Positions 49,387 to 60,217 of a stretch of DNA of 64,000 bases are shown piece by piece. Position numbers and translations under genes: made by a program. The stretch is from Henckelia pumila (lineage: Eukaryota; Streptophyta; Magnoliopsida; Lamiales; Gesneriaceae), in contig NC_133121.1 in the NCBI RefSeq assembly GCF_033568475.1, positions 8,556,001-8,620,000 on the forward strand. Reading direction: 5' to 3'. The notes beneath the pieces were generated by a model that made no database searches, was not told the origin of the DNA, and saw only the letters and a list, made by a program, of their open reading frames with translations. Within the stretch, counting starts at the first letter, position 1; every line of letters starts with the position of its first letter.

Positions 49387-49680
49387 CAAGTCATTGTGGC
49401 ACACGCGATGCGTGTCCCGTAAATATATAATTTGGTAAATACTTCAACTTGATAAAGTGTCGGCATAAGAAATTTAAATTTGACAGTGAAAAAAAATGGA
49501 AGAGAAAGAAGGGGGTTAGAAGAAAAACCGAAGAAAAAGTGGGAGAAAATGAGACATGATAGTTTTTTTGGGGAGTGTGGGGTATAATTGGAAAATTTAA
49601 GAAAATTTACCATGATACCAAAAATATTTTTTCTAGGATACGCACACTTAATAATATAGTAAAAAAAATTTATATGACGA
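49387..49680 (-). mobile_element. Degenerate Helitron-like element
   Basis: On the minus strand a 6-bp-stem hairpin ACACGC-ATC-GCGTGT (49401-49415) is followed by 10 nt and then CTTG and T, the same spacing as the 47855 element but with CTTG instead of CTAG. The far end has ACTATATTATTAAG, resembling the ACTATATTATAATG near the other Helitron's 5' end. No exact 5' boundary could be fixed. Confidence 0.4.
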
Positions 49681-49689
49681 TGGAACATG

Positions 49690-50700
49690 TAGCCGTTACT
49701 ATTTGATGTGTACTTGATAAACTTATGGATTAACACAATAATATGCAAATCACGTTACATAGGAAAACATCATACCTTTCTTCTTTACCCCGACAAGTGT
49801 GTGTGAAATAATTATGATGAAAAACAAGAATAAGGTGTTAAGAGACCCTCGTGACCCAATCCTAAACACTCATAAAATCAAAAGTTCAGATCAACTATCA
49901 TTTCAAGTCAATAAGTATACAGATAGACACATCTCATTGAATTGATCGAGGGTGTTCGCAGTGATTGCACAAAACTTTCGTGTTACATGCTTGCTAGAAA
50001 AAGATGTTAATAAAAAAAAATCAAACTCTTCACTATCTATAGCGCTTGCTCATAGTAACATGTGCTCGATCGAAAAGAAACTATACATCCCATCATAAGA
50101 CGTGGAAAATTTAATTTGATAACTTATGTTCGTCGCAAAATTTTATTATTGTCAACGAGGTTTTTTGATAAAGATTGATAGACAATGTAATATCAACTTG
50201 CATTGTATAGTTATGTTTTAAAGTCGAAAAGATTGGGAGGTATTATTAGGTTTTGTGTTGTTTTCACATTAAATTATTCGTTTTGGAATATGAATCACCA
50301 AATGCCCAATTGACATTTGTCTATTGTTACTTGCACACCAACTTGCTTATTTATTTCATACTTTACTCAATATAATAATAACTTTTTTCAACAATGCTTC
50401 TCCCATTTCTATTGGTCATGATACAATATAGCATATAACAATGTCGTCTAATCCTCACCCACTTCCAAAAATTATTTTTCTAATTTAGTACAATGTTTTG
50501 ATCCATTTTCCAACTTAGATGGCGATTGCAAAACTAGTCAACATTCCCGTATTCTTTTTTCGAAACCATTGATAGTCTATAATAAAATTATTATTATTAT
50601 TATTATTTTATAAAAAAAGTTAAATGTAAATCTTGAGAAATGGATATAATTGAGTAGCTGGAGACGCCTGTTTGGTATTCCACCTAGAAAACTGGTTGTC
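49690..50700. other. Intergenic AT-rich stretch upstream of the AFP gene
   Basis: No gene or bounded element is recognised. A (TTA)n run occurs near 50588-50608. Confidence 0.45.
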
Positions 50701-50704
50701 TCAA

Positions 50705-50747
50705 CCACGTGGCAAGAGAGCAAACGCGTCTCCTGTCGCCACGTGTC
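50705..50747 (+). promoter_or_regulatory. ABRE/G-box cluster with a CE3-like coupling element
   Basis: CCACGTGGC (50705-50713), ACGCGTC (50724-50730) and GCCACGTGTC (50738-50747) lie within 43 bp, about 400 bp before the AFP start codon. Two ACGT-core ABREs with a CE3-like ACGCG element between them form a classical ABA-response module bound by ABF/ABI5-type bZIP factors. AFP proteins repress ABI5, so a feedback arrangement is plausible. The motifs are seen; the function is inferred. Confidence 0.65.
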
Positions 50748-51141
50748 GATTTTTTGACACACCTACGTTGCGGTTGAATGGGCCTTTTCGTCATTTCACG
50801 CTGTCTCCTGGAATCAAGATCCCTCTTCCGTTCCACCTCTTGCTCCAACAATCTCTCACCATTGGCTTTGCTCTATATCGCCGGCTTTTTTTCTTCGTAG
50901 CAAAATCAAGTAAAGATAAGATTTTTTTTTCGTTGGTTTGATGCGCCGAAGATTCGGGTTTTTTGTTTTTCATTTGTTCTGTTAGAAAACATGCTGTTTT
51001 GTGCGCTGAAATTCGCGCGGAATTTATTGGTTTTTGAAGACCCCGCCTGAGTTTTTGATTCGGAGGTGTGTTTTACCATCTGGGTTCGGCGAATTCTTTC
51101 AGATATATTTTTTTCTTGGTTTTCTTTCTCTTGCTTGAGTT

Positions 51142-52919
51142 ATGGAAAAAGTTCAAGAAAAAGGGGAGAAATCCAATCTTTCTTTGCGGGTGAACGGGGT
51201 TCGAAGAGATCTGCAGCATAAATTCACGAGCCAGGGCTTTGAGGAGGAAGACGATGAGATAGAGTTGAGTTTAGGGCTTTCGTCGAACGGTAGATTTGGC
51301 GTGGACCCAGCAAGAAAGAAGCTGAAGCGTTATTCTTCGATTTCGGATTTGGTCTCCCCAGTTGAGGCTGCGTCTGATAATGTGGGCGGCACACAACCAC
51401 CCCGCGTAGCCGCGTTTGAGAGCTACGGGCTGCCGTTGATGAGGGCCTGCTCTCTGCCGACAGAGGCGGCGGCGGAGGAGGTCCGCCACCGCAGGGAGAT
51501 GCAGTCGATGCGGCGCATGGAGGCCAGGAAGAAGAGAATGGAGAAGTTGAAGAATGTGAGAGTGGTGAAGGATAAAGAGAGCTGTTTGGAACCTGAAAAT
51601 GGTGACTTTCAAAGAGTTTCCAATGAGAATTGTAATGGTTTGGAGAATGGACATGGAATGGAAGGCTCAATTGGATCACTGGGAAGTGGATCATCTGGAG
51701 TTTCTGAAACTCAGAGCCAGCATATAAATGGTATATATTACAATCCACATCTTTGTCAATTTTTATTCTTGGTGCTATGTCTAAAATATGCACTTTATTT
51801 TTCTTTTTTGCACTAACAAATGTGAAGTGTGGCTCTGAGTCTTTTCATTTTTCATTTATTAGAATTTCCTCATTCGGTCATTTACTTCTGTTCCTCATAT
51901 AATTTACCCCATAGTAGCGAGCAGATGCAATTTTGGACTTGGTTTTCTTATGTGATTATCATGAACAAAGTTGGGTGATTTTGGAGTTGGAAAAACATGC
52001 TTTTTTTCCTGCCCTTCGCCCAAATCTTTTGAATCTGTGTAGTTGAGACTTGAGAATAATAGGATGTATTGTTGCTTATCCGCCTCGAGAAGAAACAAGC
52101 GTTTTGTTTGAACTCCGTGCACCGCATTTCATGTTAGCAACATGAGGCCAACGACAGTACTCTTCAAGATCATTTCATTGATGCAGCATTATAAATTTGG
52201 AGACTCTGAGTATTGTCTTGTAAAGAAATCTGTCGTCCACATCTGGAAAATCGGGCATGATCTGAGTCTTTTATAATTTCAGCTAGCTAAATCAGTTAGG
52301 TTGCGTTTGGAACGATGGATGTGAAGTTAGCGATTTCAAATTCATAATAACAAATCCATAGGTTTGTTTGGGATGATGAATTTTAACTCTTTTCAACTAG
52401 TTTTTTTTCAAGTCATTGCCGTGGATTTCAAACCATCTTCATGTGGAGTTATTTCAAATTCTTTGAAGGATTTTCTCAAATCTAAATACAACCTAACATA
52501 ATCCTTGAAAGTCAACTCTCTTGGCTAAATTTACTCTAAATCTATGTGGGATTTCATGCATCTTTTTTCCTATAACAGGAAAGCAAAATACAGAGGTGAA
52601 GAGCCCTTCTAGTATTCAATCATCCCCGGCTGGTCCGATGGATCATAAACCTGACGACAAGGGCACGACAAACGGAGGAAAAGAAATGCTCAAGAACGCC
52701 ATGCTCGATATGCCTTACGTATCCACAAAATGGGATGGAATAAATGGCAATAAGGTCGACGGATTTCTATACGGATACAAAAAAGGGGAGGAAGTTAGAA
52801 TCCTGTGCGTTTGCCATGGCCTTTTCCTTTCACCAGCCGAATTCGTGAAGCATGGCGGAGGCGGTGATGTGGAGAACCCTTTGAAGCACATAGTTGTTAA
52901 CCCTTCTCCTCTTTTGTAA
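51142..52919 (+). CDS. AFP: NINJA-family AFP (ABI five-binding protein-like), two exons
   Basis: AFP/NINJA adaptors recruit TOPLESS co-repressors; AFPs bind ABI5-type bZIPs and dampen ABA responses, while NINJA bridges JAZ proteins. Exon 1 is 51142-51730, the intron 51731-52578 (GTATAT...AACAG), exon 2 52579-52919. The product is 309 residues. An EAR repression motif, IELSLGL, lies at residues 40-46. A basic ARKKLKR stretch at 57-63 and a second basic block near 123-137 ([14 protein letters not shown]) could give nuclear import. The C-terminal domain ([20 protein letters not shown] ... [20 protein letters not shown] ... NPLKHI) is the conserved NINJA/AFP C-terminus. The length and lack of a longer middle favour AFP over NINJA itself. 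No breaks. Confidence 0.93.
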
Positions 52920-53859
52920 GTATCTTTCTTATCGAGCCGGGGGCGAACTTTGGTGGGGCGGTTGGGTTGGAGCTTCTGGATTTAGTTTGTGCAGGAAAGT
53001 TTCCAACTTTCTTGTACTTGATGAAGAAAACATGGTTCCCGAAGGGAAGAGACTTGGTTGTGAGAAGATTTTAACGATTAGCCTTTTTATTTATTTGGAG
53101 CAAGTGTTTATTATTGATTGATCCAACGGTTGACGAGCTCAAAGAATTCGTTCTAAATTTCATGTTTTAATGCTTAATCTTTGGAAGATTGGTATTTAAA
53201 GGTCTCCTGTAATCTTTAAATTAACAAGTATTTGCTCATAGTTATCTAAAATATGGACATAATTTTGGGGAATATTTTATTTATTTTATTTATTTATATC
53301 TGTTAAGCGCACAAAAAGCAACTCGTTTCCAATTCATTCCCCACACGGCACACCATTTAACTTTTCGCCACTCTGAAAACAATTAAATCGTCATATTCTT
53401 CACACCCACAAAAAACATATGTTTTAACAATTTAAAGTAACCCACAACCCAAGAAAAATGCAATACGGATCATCATAGACGAGAAATGTACGTTCTTTTT
53501 TCAAGTGATATGTTAATATTGGAGAAAGATAGTACACAAAAAATGAACTTATGCATCATTAATAGGGGTGAGAAATAATATCTGTTACCCCGAGAAAATA
53601 TTTCAACCCGAGCCCGTTTATAATGGGTCAACCCGATATGACCCAACATGTCAAGGTCCAGCCCAGTTTGAACTATGTTGGACTTTGACCAAGGCTGGTC
53701 ATTATGGGCCCACCCAAGTTGTTTCTAATGGGCCGCAAGTATTCTTTTATAATTCAAGTAAAACTCTGATATATATGAGATAAATCTGGATCTTTTCAAA
53801 TATTCACGAGATAGAGATAAGCTTACAAATGGACCAATGGATGAAGAGTCCTAGTCCAA
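52920..53859. other. AFP 3' flank and possible MITE/LTR remains
   Basis: The AFP 3' UTR occupies the first few hundred bases. From about 53561 a TAGGGGTGAGAAATAAT phrase and GGGTCAACCCGATATGACCC-like sequence resemble the left part of a hAT-type MITE, but I see no right end. Confidence 0.4.
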
Positions 53860-54115
53860 GACATGTTATAATTCTACTAGGCAACTTATTATTCTTTTCC
53901 TATAAATACAGGTATTGTTATGGTTGTATTATTCAGTATTCATTATTCATTACTTACTCTTCATTATTCATCACACATTCACTCTCACTTTTACATTCAC
54001 GCACTCATATCTCTCAGTTTTCGCATTAATCATACCCTCTGCCTTCAAGACACTGACTTAGGCATCGGAGGGGTCACGCCGAAAACACTTTCGGCGCCCC
54101 TTGACCTAGCTGTTG
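53860..54115 (+). mobile_element. LTR-like retrotransposon remnant with a TATA box
   Basis: TATAAATA at 53901-53908 is followed by repeated ATTCATTATTC phrases, CACTGACTTAGGCATCGG and GTCACGCCGAAAACAC. The last two resemble the 3' part of plant Ty3/gypsy (Tat/Ogre- or Athila-type) LTRs. No internal region, TSD or clear ends. A short (ACCCG)n run sits just downstream at 54138-54161. Confidence 0.35.
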
Positions 54116-54199
54116 CTTGCGCAGATTTCATTGATACCCGACCCGACCCGACCCGACCCGACCTACTCTATAAAGGAATTGGAGGATCCATTCTACCAG

Positions 54200-54662
54200 A
54201 CCGAACCCGAGGTAAAATTTCGACATCATCAATATCGAAAGGTTGAAATATCGCATATATTGTACCGAAAAAAAATCGTATATACTGAAAATTTTGATAC
54301 GGTATCGAACTTTTCGTTATCGGTATACTTTTTTAAAAGTTCGGTATTTCGGTAAACATTCATATTTTTTAAAAAAATTAATTAATATACATATAATTAA
54401 TTTGGTATAGACGGTATAAATTTATGGTGAAAAATAAGAGTTTTTTTAAATAATGTCGGTATAGACGGTATTATACCGATATCGTATCGAATTTCGGTAT
54501 ATCGAAATTTTTCGATAATAACGATATAAAATTTATGTTATATCGAAATTTTGATATACCGAAATGTCGGTCGATAACGGTATCGATTTTTTCGATACCA
54601 AAATTTTCGGTACGATATGCGATATTCGTTCAAAATCGATACATCGTACCGAATCAGCCCTA
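54200..54662. mobile_element. hAT-like MITE remnant of the CGGTATACCG type
   Basis: It ends CGTACCGAATCAGCCCTA, a hAT-like terminus. The interior consists of CGGTAT, TATACCG and ATATCG units. The left end is not clear. It resembles the fragment at 24624-24870 in the opposite orientation. Confidence 0.5.
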
Positions 54663-55417
54663 ATCATGAACTGTTAATTTATAATATATCTAATCTTCTA
54701 TTTGAGAGCATATATACTGTAAATCAACTGAAACTAATATTTACAAAATTTAAGTTTTCTAAAAAAACGAAAAAAAAGGGAAAATTCTTCCGGTGAATCT
54801 CTCTGTATAACAATTTGGTAAATATCGATATAACGAACTACAAATCTCGCGATATAATAAGGGAGTGTTTGCACTCACTAAAAATAAGTGATTATTAGAT
54901 TTTAGCTTTAAAAAAATCATATTTGTGTATTTTTTAAAGTCAGATTTTGTGTTAGCTTGTGTTTGTATTAATTAATTAAAATTTTAAAGCTGGTCATGAG
55001 GTGATTTTTATTGTTCAAAAGTGATTAAACTATTTTGATAAATAAATAAAATTTTCTTTTGAACCATTTTGCCCCTGTCATTTTTCCGGAAACCCTTCTC
55101 GTTTCTCTCATTCCACATCCTCTCTTCCTTCATTTTTCTTCTTCGATTGTTCGTATGTCATCGAGAGAAATCGATGTCGAGAACAAGGTATTTAATTCTC
55201 GAGATAATTTGCACTTAAAGGTAAAAATTTCCTTGAATTCGTGGTTTTTAATTGGAGTTTAGCAACAATTTTACATTATTTTTAAAATTTTATTTTTCAT
55301 TTACGTTGCAGAAATTCACACAAGCTCGAAGAGTTAATTAAGGAGATTCAATTAAGGAAACCGAGTTAAATCAAGGTAAACCAACATGGAATTCTATTCA
55401 TGTTTATGTGATTACGA

Positions 55418-55816
55418 TTATAGTAAAATATGCAGGTTATTAGATACACGGAAATGAGTGTGATTGGATGCGATTGTTATTATTGGAGGTTTTGGTTTGC
55501 ATTGAGTTTTTATTCCTAAATCTTTTGGAGAATTAGGCGGTTTGGGATGTGAATTGATGGTTAGACTGACTAAAGCTGGTGAAGAAAGAATCAAATCCTT
55601 CAAAGTTAACATTGTATTGTAGGTGATTTTATTGTAATTCGTCTGCTCCTGCTTCATTTCCAGAGTCCAAAAACTCCTCGGCTTAAAAAATTTCGTCATT
55701 TTTAGCCCACAATCAGGATCTGCTTCTTTCTTGGCTGCTGATCTATTACGGCTACATGTCCTGCTCCCAAGATCGCAGAAACACAAACCCATTTGCTGCT
55801 TCTGTTTTTCCGACAA
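55418..55816 (-). CDS. Unassigned 132-aa ORF inside the PIF-type element
   Basis: It starts MSEKQKQQMGLCFCDLGSRT and includes FFKPRSFWTLEMKQ and MLTLKDLILSSPALVSL. The open stretch is longer than most in this AT-rich DNA and the composition is protein-like, but I recognise no family. It could be a captured host-gene fragment, an exon of an unrecognised gene, or chance. No start context or splice evidence favours expression. Confidence 0.3.
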   Translation of the reverse strand: MSEKQKQQMGLCFCDLGSRTCSRNRSAAKKEADPDCGLKMTKFFKPRSFWTLEMKQEQTNYNKITYNTMLTLKDLILSSPALVSLTINSHPKPPNSPKDLGIKTQCKPKPPIITIASNHTHFRVSNNLHILL

Positions 55817-56881
55817 GGAATCTTAAAAACTTGAAATATTCAATCCCCTATGATGGCATTCGATGAATATCACACTGTTACAGCTAATGAACAATAACCT
55901 TTTTTCTCTTAGAACCGATATCTGTGGGCTTGGGCTCTAGGATACATGTTGCTACACATATGCATCATCAACTTAGTTATACACGCATGTTGTGGTTCGA
56001 GGGAATCCTAAAATAATCTGCATGATGCAAGAAGCTATCTCAAACGTGGAAACCTTTTTCTGATACTAATGTGTTGTTTTACGTGTCCAGATTTCTGAGA
56101 AGTGTGGCTGTCAACCATTGCCTGATACTGAAATGCAATCGATATAGCGATCAAGGCTCTTGAAGAACTCGGGTGCAATTGCTGTCTGAGTATCCGACCA
56201 AATAAAAGAACTAGCTGGTCTGCAAATCTACCGTTGGGTTAAGAGGTGGGAGCAACAGAACTAATCATTCATTAGCATTAAATCAAAACACCATTTGTTT
56301 TGTGGCAATGACAAGAGTATTTGATTTAACAGTTGAATTGGGATGTTTGTTTTATCAGTATATTTCTGGAATCCAAATATGAATTTTTATATCTAAATTC
56401 CATATACTATTTTGGAGTAAATGAAAATTTAATCTCTGTACCCAAATGTTGTGCAGGAAAAATTGTTAGCCAATGCCATTGAACCAAACTAATCAGCTAG
56501 TGACGATTAGCTCGTTATATTGTCATTTAGATAAGAAGCGCACTTCGTATTTTGATTATATATTTTTATGAGTTGCTGATAAATTTAAGATATACTGGTT
56601 TTGTGTAATGGATTAAACTAAGAATAAACTAAAGGGTATGCCACACGTGGCTTGGTGCTTGAAGCCTAAATGACTCCTATAAAAACTGAAGTTTCTCATT
56701 GCAATTTTCACCTCAAAATCTGCCATCTAACAGTGTTTCCATTTTGGAAATTTATGCATGACTAGATTCTTGGCTTTAGATTTGATCGATTGGGTGCTTT
56801 TTATTTGAACTTTACTGCTATTGAATCCATTAATCTTAATTATGATCAGTTACTTGTTTTTATGTAGTTATTGATTCACAA

Positions 56882-58205
56882 ATGCCTTGGTCAAAGCACT
56901 CACAACTTTCTCAAAGTATTGATAGTAGTAGACGACAAATGATTAGAAGTAATGATTCTATGGAGAAGACAAGTTGGGATCCTAGAACTACAGAAAGACA
57001 TCCACAACGTGCTCAAAGTGTTGCCAATGATAAACAAGACATGATTAGAAGCAATGATTCTCTAGAGAAGACAAGTTTGGATCCTAGAACTGAAAAAATG
57101 CATTCACAAACTTCTCAAAGCCTTGACAGTGGTGGACGACAAACTGTTAGAAAAAATGATTCTCTGGAGAAGGCAAGTTGGGATCCTAGGACTACAGAGT
57201 TATTTATTAGGATATGTGTTGAGGAACTTCAAGCTGGAAATAGGCCAGGCAGCCACTTTTCTAGACTTGGTTGGGAGAACATATTGCGTAAGTTCACAAC
57301 AATTACAAATTGTAAGTATACAAGAATGCAATTAAAGAATCGTTGGGATAACATGAGAAGAGAATGGGGACACTGGAAAGGACTTTTGCGAGGAGAGACT
57401 GGACTAGGATGGAATCATGAAAAGGGAACAATTGATGCAACTCCAGAGTGGTGGCAACAAAAGATACAAGTAATTTACTCATTATTTCAGAAATAATAGA
57501 TGTACAATCTGTCATATTATGATGAAAGACTATGCTTAATTATGTAATACTATTTTTACTTTGTAGGCATTGCCCGAAGCAGCCAAGTTTAGAGAAAGAG
57601 GACCTTTGTTGTTAAATGAGCAGCAAATTTTATTTTCAGATGTTTTAGCAACTGGTGAAAGTCAATGGGCCCCTAACTCTGGATTGTTGCCACCACATTT
57701 GCAAGATGATGATTCTCATGACATTGATCCAACTACTGAAACTTCTAAAATCCCACAAAATGTAACAAAAGCTGGACCAATTGGAGGATCTAAGAGGATG
57801 AATGGAGAGTTTTCATCACGTATTCGTCATAAGAAATCAAAGAAGATATCAACAGCTGAGAAGATTGCTAAGTGCCTAGAGCGTATGGTTGATACAATAG
57901 AAAGTGAATCTGCATCATCTCGAGCTTCTATTGGTACCGCACGACAATTCACTATCCAAGAATGCTTAGAGGTATTAGACAACATCTTTGAAATTGAAGA
58001 AGGTGATGATTTGTGGATGTACGCAACCAGATTATTCCTGAAACCTTCTATAAGGGAGATGTTTCTAACCATCAAGAAGAATGAGACTCGATTGAAGTGG
58101 CTGCAACAACAAATGGAAATTGACATGCAACGCAGGACACCTTTAGGCACATCATTTCATGCACATCGAGAGTTCCATCACAACGACAATTCATCTTTTG
58201 GCTGA
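56882..58205 (+). CDS. Myb/SANT-like DNA-binding protein (LIMYB/PIF ORF1 type), two exons
   Basis: Exon 1 56882-57469; intron 57470-57566 (GTAATT...TTGTAG, 97 bp); exon 2 57567-58205. This gives 408 residues. The Myb/SANT-like domain begins at WDPRTTELFIRICVEELQAG and runs through LGWENILRKF, QLKNRWDNMRREWGHWKGLL and the exon junction at WWQQKIQ-ALPEAAKFRERG. The C-terminal block is TIQECLEVLDNIFEIEEGDD, then LFLKPSIREMFLTIKK and RLKWLQQQM. That architecture is shared by LIMYB-like plant proteins and by ORF1 of PIF/Harbinger elements, where it binds DNA and assists the transposase. Ahead of the domain lie nearly three 34-residue repeats. A 5' non-coding or short coding exon near 55155-55185 is possible. 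Expression is unknown. Confidence 0.8.
56909..57199 (+). repeat. 102-bp in-frame tandem repeat, nearly three units
   Basis: Units start at 56909, 57011 and 57113, an exact 102-bp (34-codon) period. Each has CTCAAAG near its start, a GATTCT...GAGAAG core and a GATCCTAGRAC block. The third unit runs into the start of the SANT-like domain, so the first part of the domain (DPRT preceded by EK) appears three times in the protein. Confidence 0.85.
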
Positions 58206-59708
58206 AATTGTTATTTTTTAGGCTTAAACTAACTACTTTAATCCAAGTAGACCTTGTAATTCACCTTAAAGGTGATTGATGTTTGATATAGTTCGCTGCA
58301 TATGTTGATGTTTTAGTCGGATATTTTGGCATGATGAATGATGAATTTTGTGGTATTGAATCTGTTGTTTTGTCATTTATTATTATTGTTATTCTATATA
58401 TGCTTGTTCGTTCTAACATGCTTCTTTTAATTTCTTGAAAACTTCCAGATTGTTTTTAGTTTTGTTAAAAAAATTGTGCAGTAATGATTCGTGTGTGTGT
58501 GTGTGTTTATGTCTGTGTGTATATATATGTTTATATAAAAGTCGTCTTACAAACCTCCATACCTGATGTGAGATTTTTGAACATGTTATATAACTTATAT
58601 GTTTTACGTTGTATTATGTACACATCAAGAATATCTTCAATCAAGAAATTTTATATATTGTTTATTTAAAAATTAAAAAAATTATGAGCTAAAATTCAAT
58701 TTTATATATTGTTTATTTAAAATTTAAAAGATTAAAATATTTTGAATATTTCTCTCGAATTACACAGACAAATATACTATATATAAGTTCGTGTTTAAAG
58801 CTCAAATATGTTTGTTTTTATAAACATGATTTTTTTTAAATTCTAAATAAATTATATATATATTATATATATATATAATAAATACAACCCAAAAGGCCGG
58901 AAAACAAAATAAAAATAAACAAAGCAAATATTAATGTTTAAAAATTTGTATCACAATTGAAGGATTTGTACGTATGTAGTCATTTTGTTGAAAAGTATGC
59001 ATGTAATTCATTTTTTTTTTGAACATTTTTTGAACATAAATATCACATTATATAGGAATTAAATGGGTTGATGGTATTACGATAATGATGCCATGTATTG
59101 TTTTTTTTTTTTTGGGAAATAATACAAACTTTTAAAATATGAGCCTAATTTAAAAAAACTTTATAAATAAAATTCAATTTTATAAATAAGTTAAATAAAT
59201 ATTAAAAAATTTAAGAAACTTCTATATTTTTGCCCACTCCTCTCTAATTTCGTATATGACATGCTATACAAGTTATTCATTTAAATATATTTGTTTTATA
59301 AATATTTTTTTTATCCTAACAAAATAATATATTACATAAAAAAGATAATAAACATCCCAAAATTCTGGAAACAAAATAAAAACAAACAAAACAAATTAAA
59401 AAAAAAAACTAGTGTGTAACACCATTTTCACACTAGCAAAATTAATAAAAGTTGAAAAGAAGAAAGAAAACGAGATCACAATTATTCTTCACAAAGAGAT
59501 GTAAATGTGTTTTCCAATAGGGTTATTTTTGGCATTTTATTAAAAAGTTAGTATGAAAATCACTTATGTACAAAATACATCACCTTAAAAAAATTTCAGC
59601 TCTTAGCTTTTGATTTCAAACACTACCCACTTATGCTTTTTTCTCATTCCACCATAATCTATAAATTTAATCAATTCTCCAAAAGCATAATTTCTTGCAA
59701 ACACTCCA
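58206..59708. other. AT-rich tail of the PIF-type element, no transposase seen
   Basis: Contains a (GT)n run (58491-58506), AT-rich stretches and a CTAGTGTG...CACACTAG hairpin (59409-59436). No ORF resembles the Harbinger DDE nuclease. Confidence 0.45.
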
Positions 59709-59711
59709 TAA

Positions 59712-60217
59712 TTACTTTGAATATGAATGTAACGAAGATTATATCCATTCCCATGAAAAGAACAAAGAAGAAATGAAATTATTTCTCATACATCATCAAA
59801 GCCAAACATGGTCATATTCCCGGCTCATTTCTGAATAGGATGATGTCAAACTAATTTCTGAAAACACCTCAGAATAGAATAAACTACTTCTGCAAAGCAA
59901 AACATTATTTACACGATATCTTGCAAATAAAGCACTAATCTTTGTTACTTTTACTTGAACCAAGAAAAAAAAAATAGAGACGAGATACAAGTATACAGCA
60001 CCATAAACAAATATCTGCTTCCTTCCGCAGAACATTAGTAAATGAATTCCCCCATGATCTAAGACTCGGGCACGGAAAAAAAAAAGGGGGTAAAGGTAGT
60101 AAAAGCTACACTACAATATACAAATCGCTAAGAATTCAATACTAACAGTAGCCCAAGAAGACACCCGAAACCACTTCTCCCATAAAAGTGTCAATAAAAT
60201 GAGATTCTTCTGTATAT
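59712..60217. other. 3' flank of the RPK2-type gene
   Basis: It probably holds the 3' UTR of the minus-strand receptor kinase. The ORF at 59796-60035 has no family resemblance. Confidence 0.45.

Larger units (their letters stand above)
54861..59708 (+). mobile_element. PIF/Harbinger-type element carrying only a Myb/SANT-like ORF
   Basis: Left end GGGAGTGTTTGCACTCACTA; right end TTGCAAACACTCCA, inverted repeats differing mainly at the outermost base. TAA flanks both (54858-54860 and 59709-59711), as for PIF/Harbinger insertions. The subterminal sequence at both ends aligns by eye with the MITE at 22816-24360. Inside is a Myb/SANT-like gene (56882-58205), the kind of ORF1 found in PIF/Pong elements. 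I see no DDE transposase ORF. Alternative: two separate truncated MITEs flanking an ordinary gene. Confidence 0.55.

Noticed and set aside
49302-49748. 148-codon minus-strand ORF
   Set aside because: It overlaps the degenerate Helitron-like element and has the composition of random AT-rich DNA with Phe/Leu/Ile/Ser bias.
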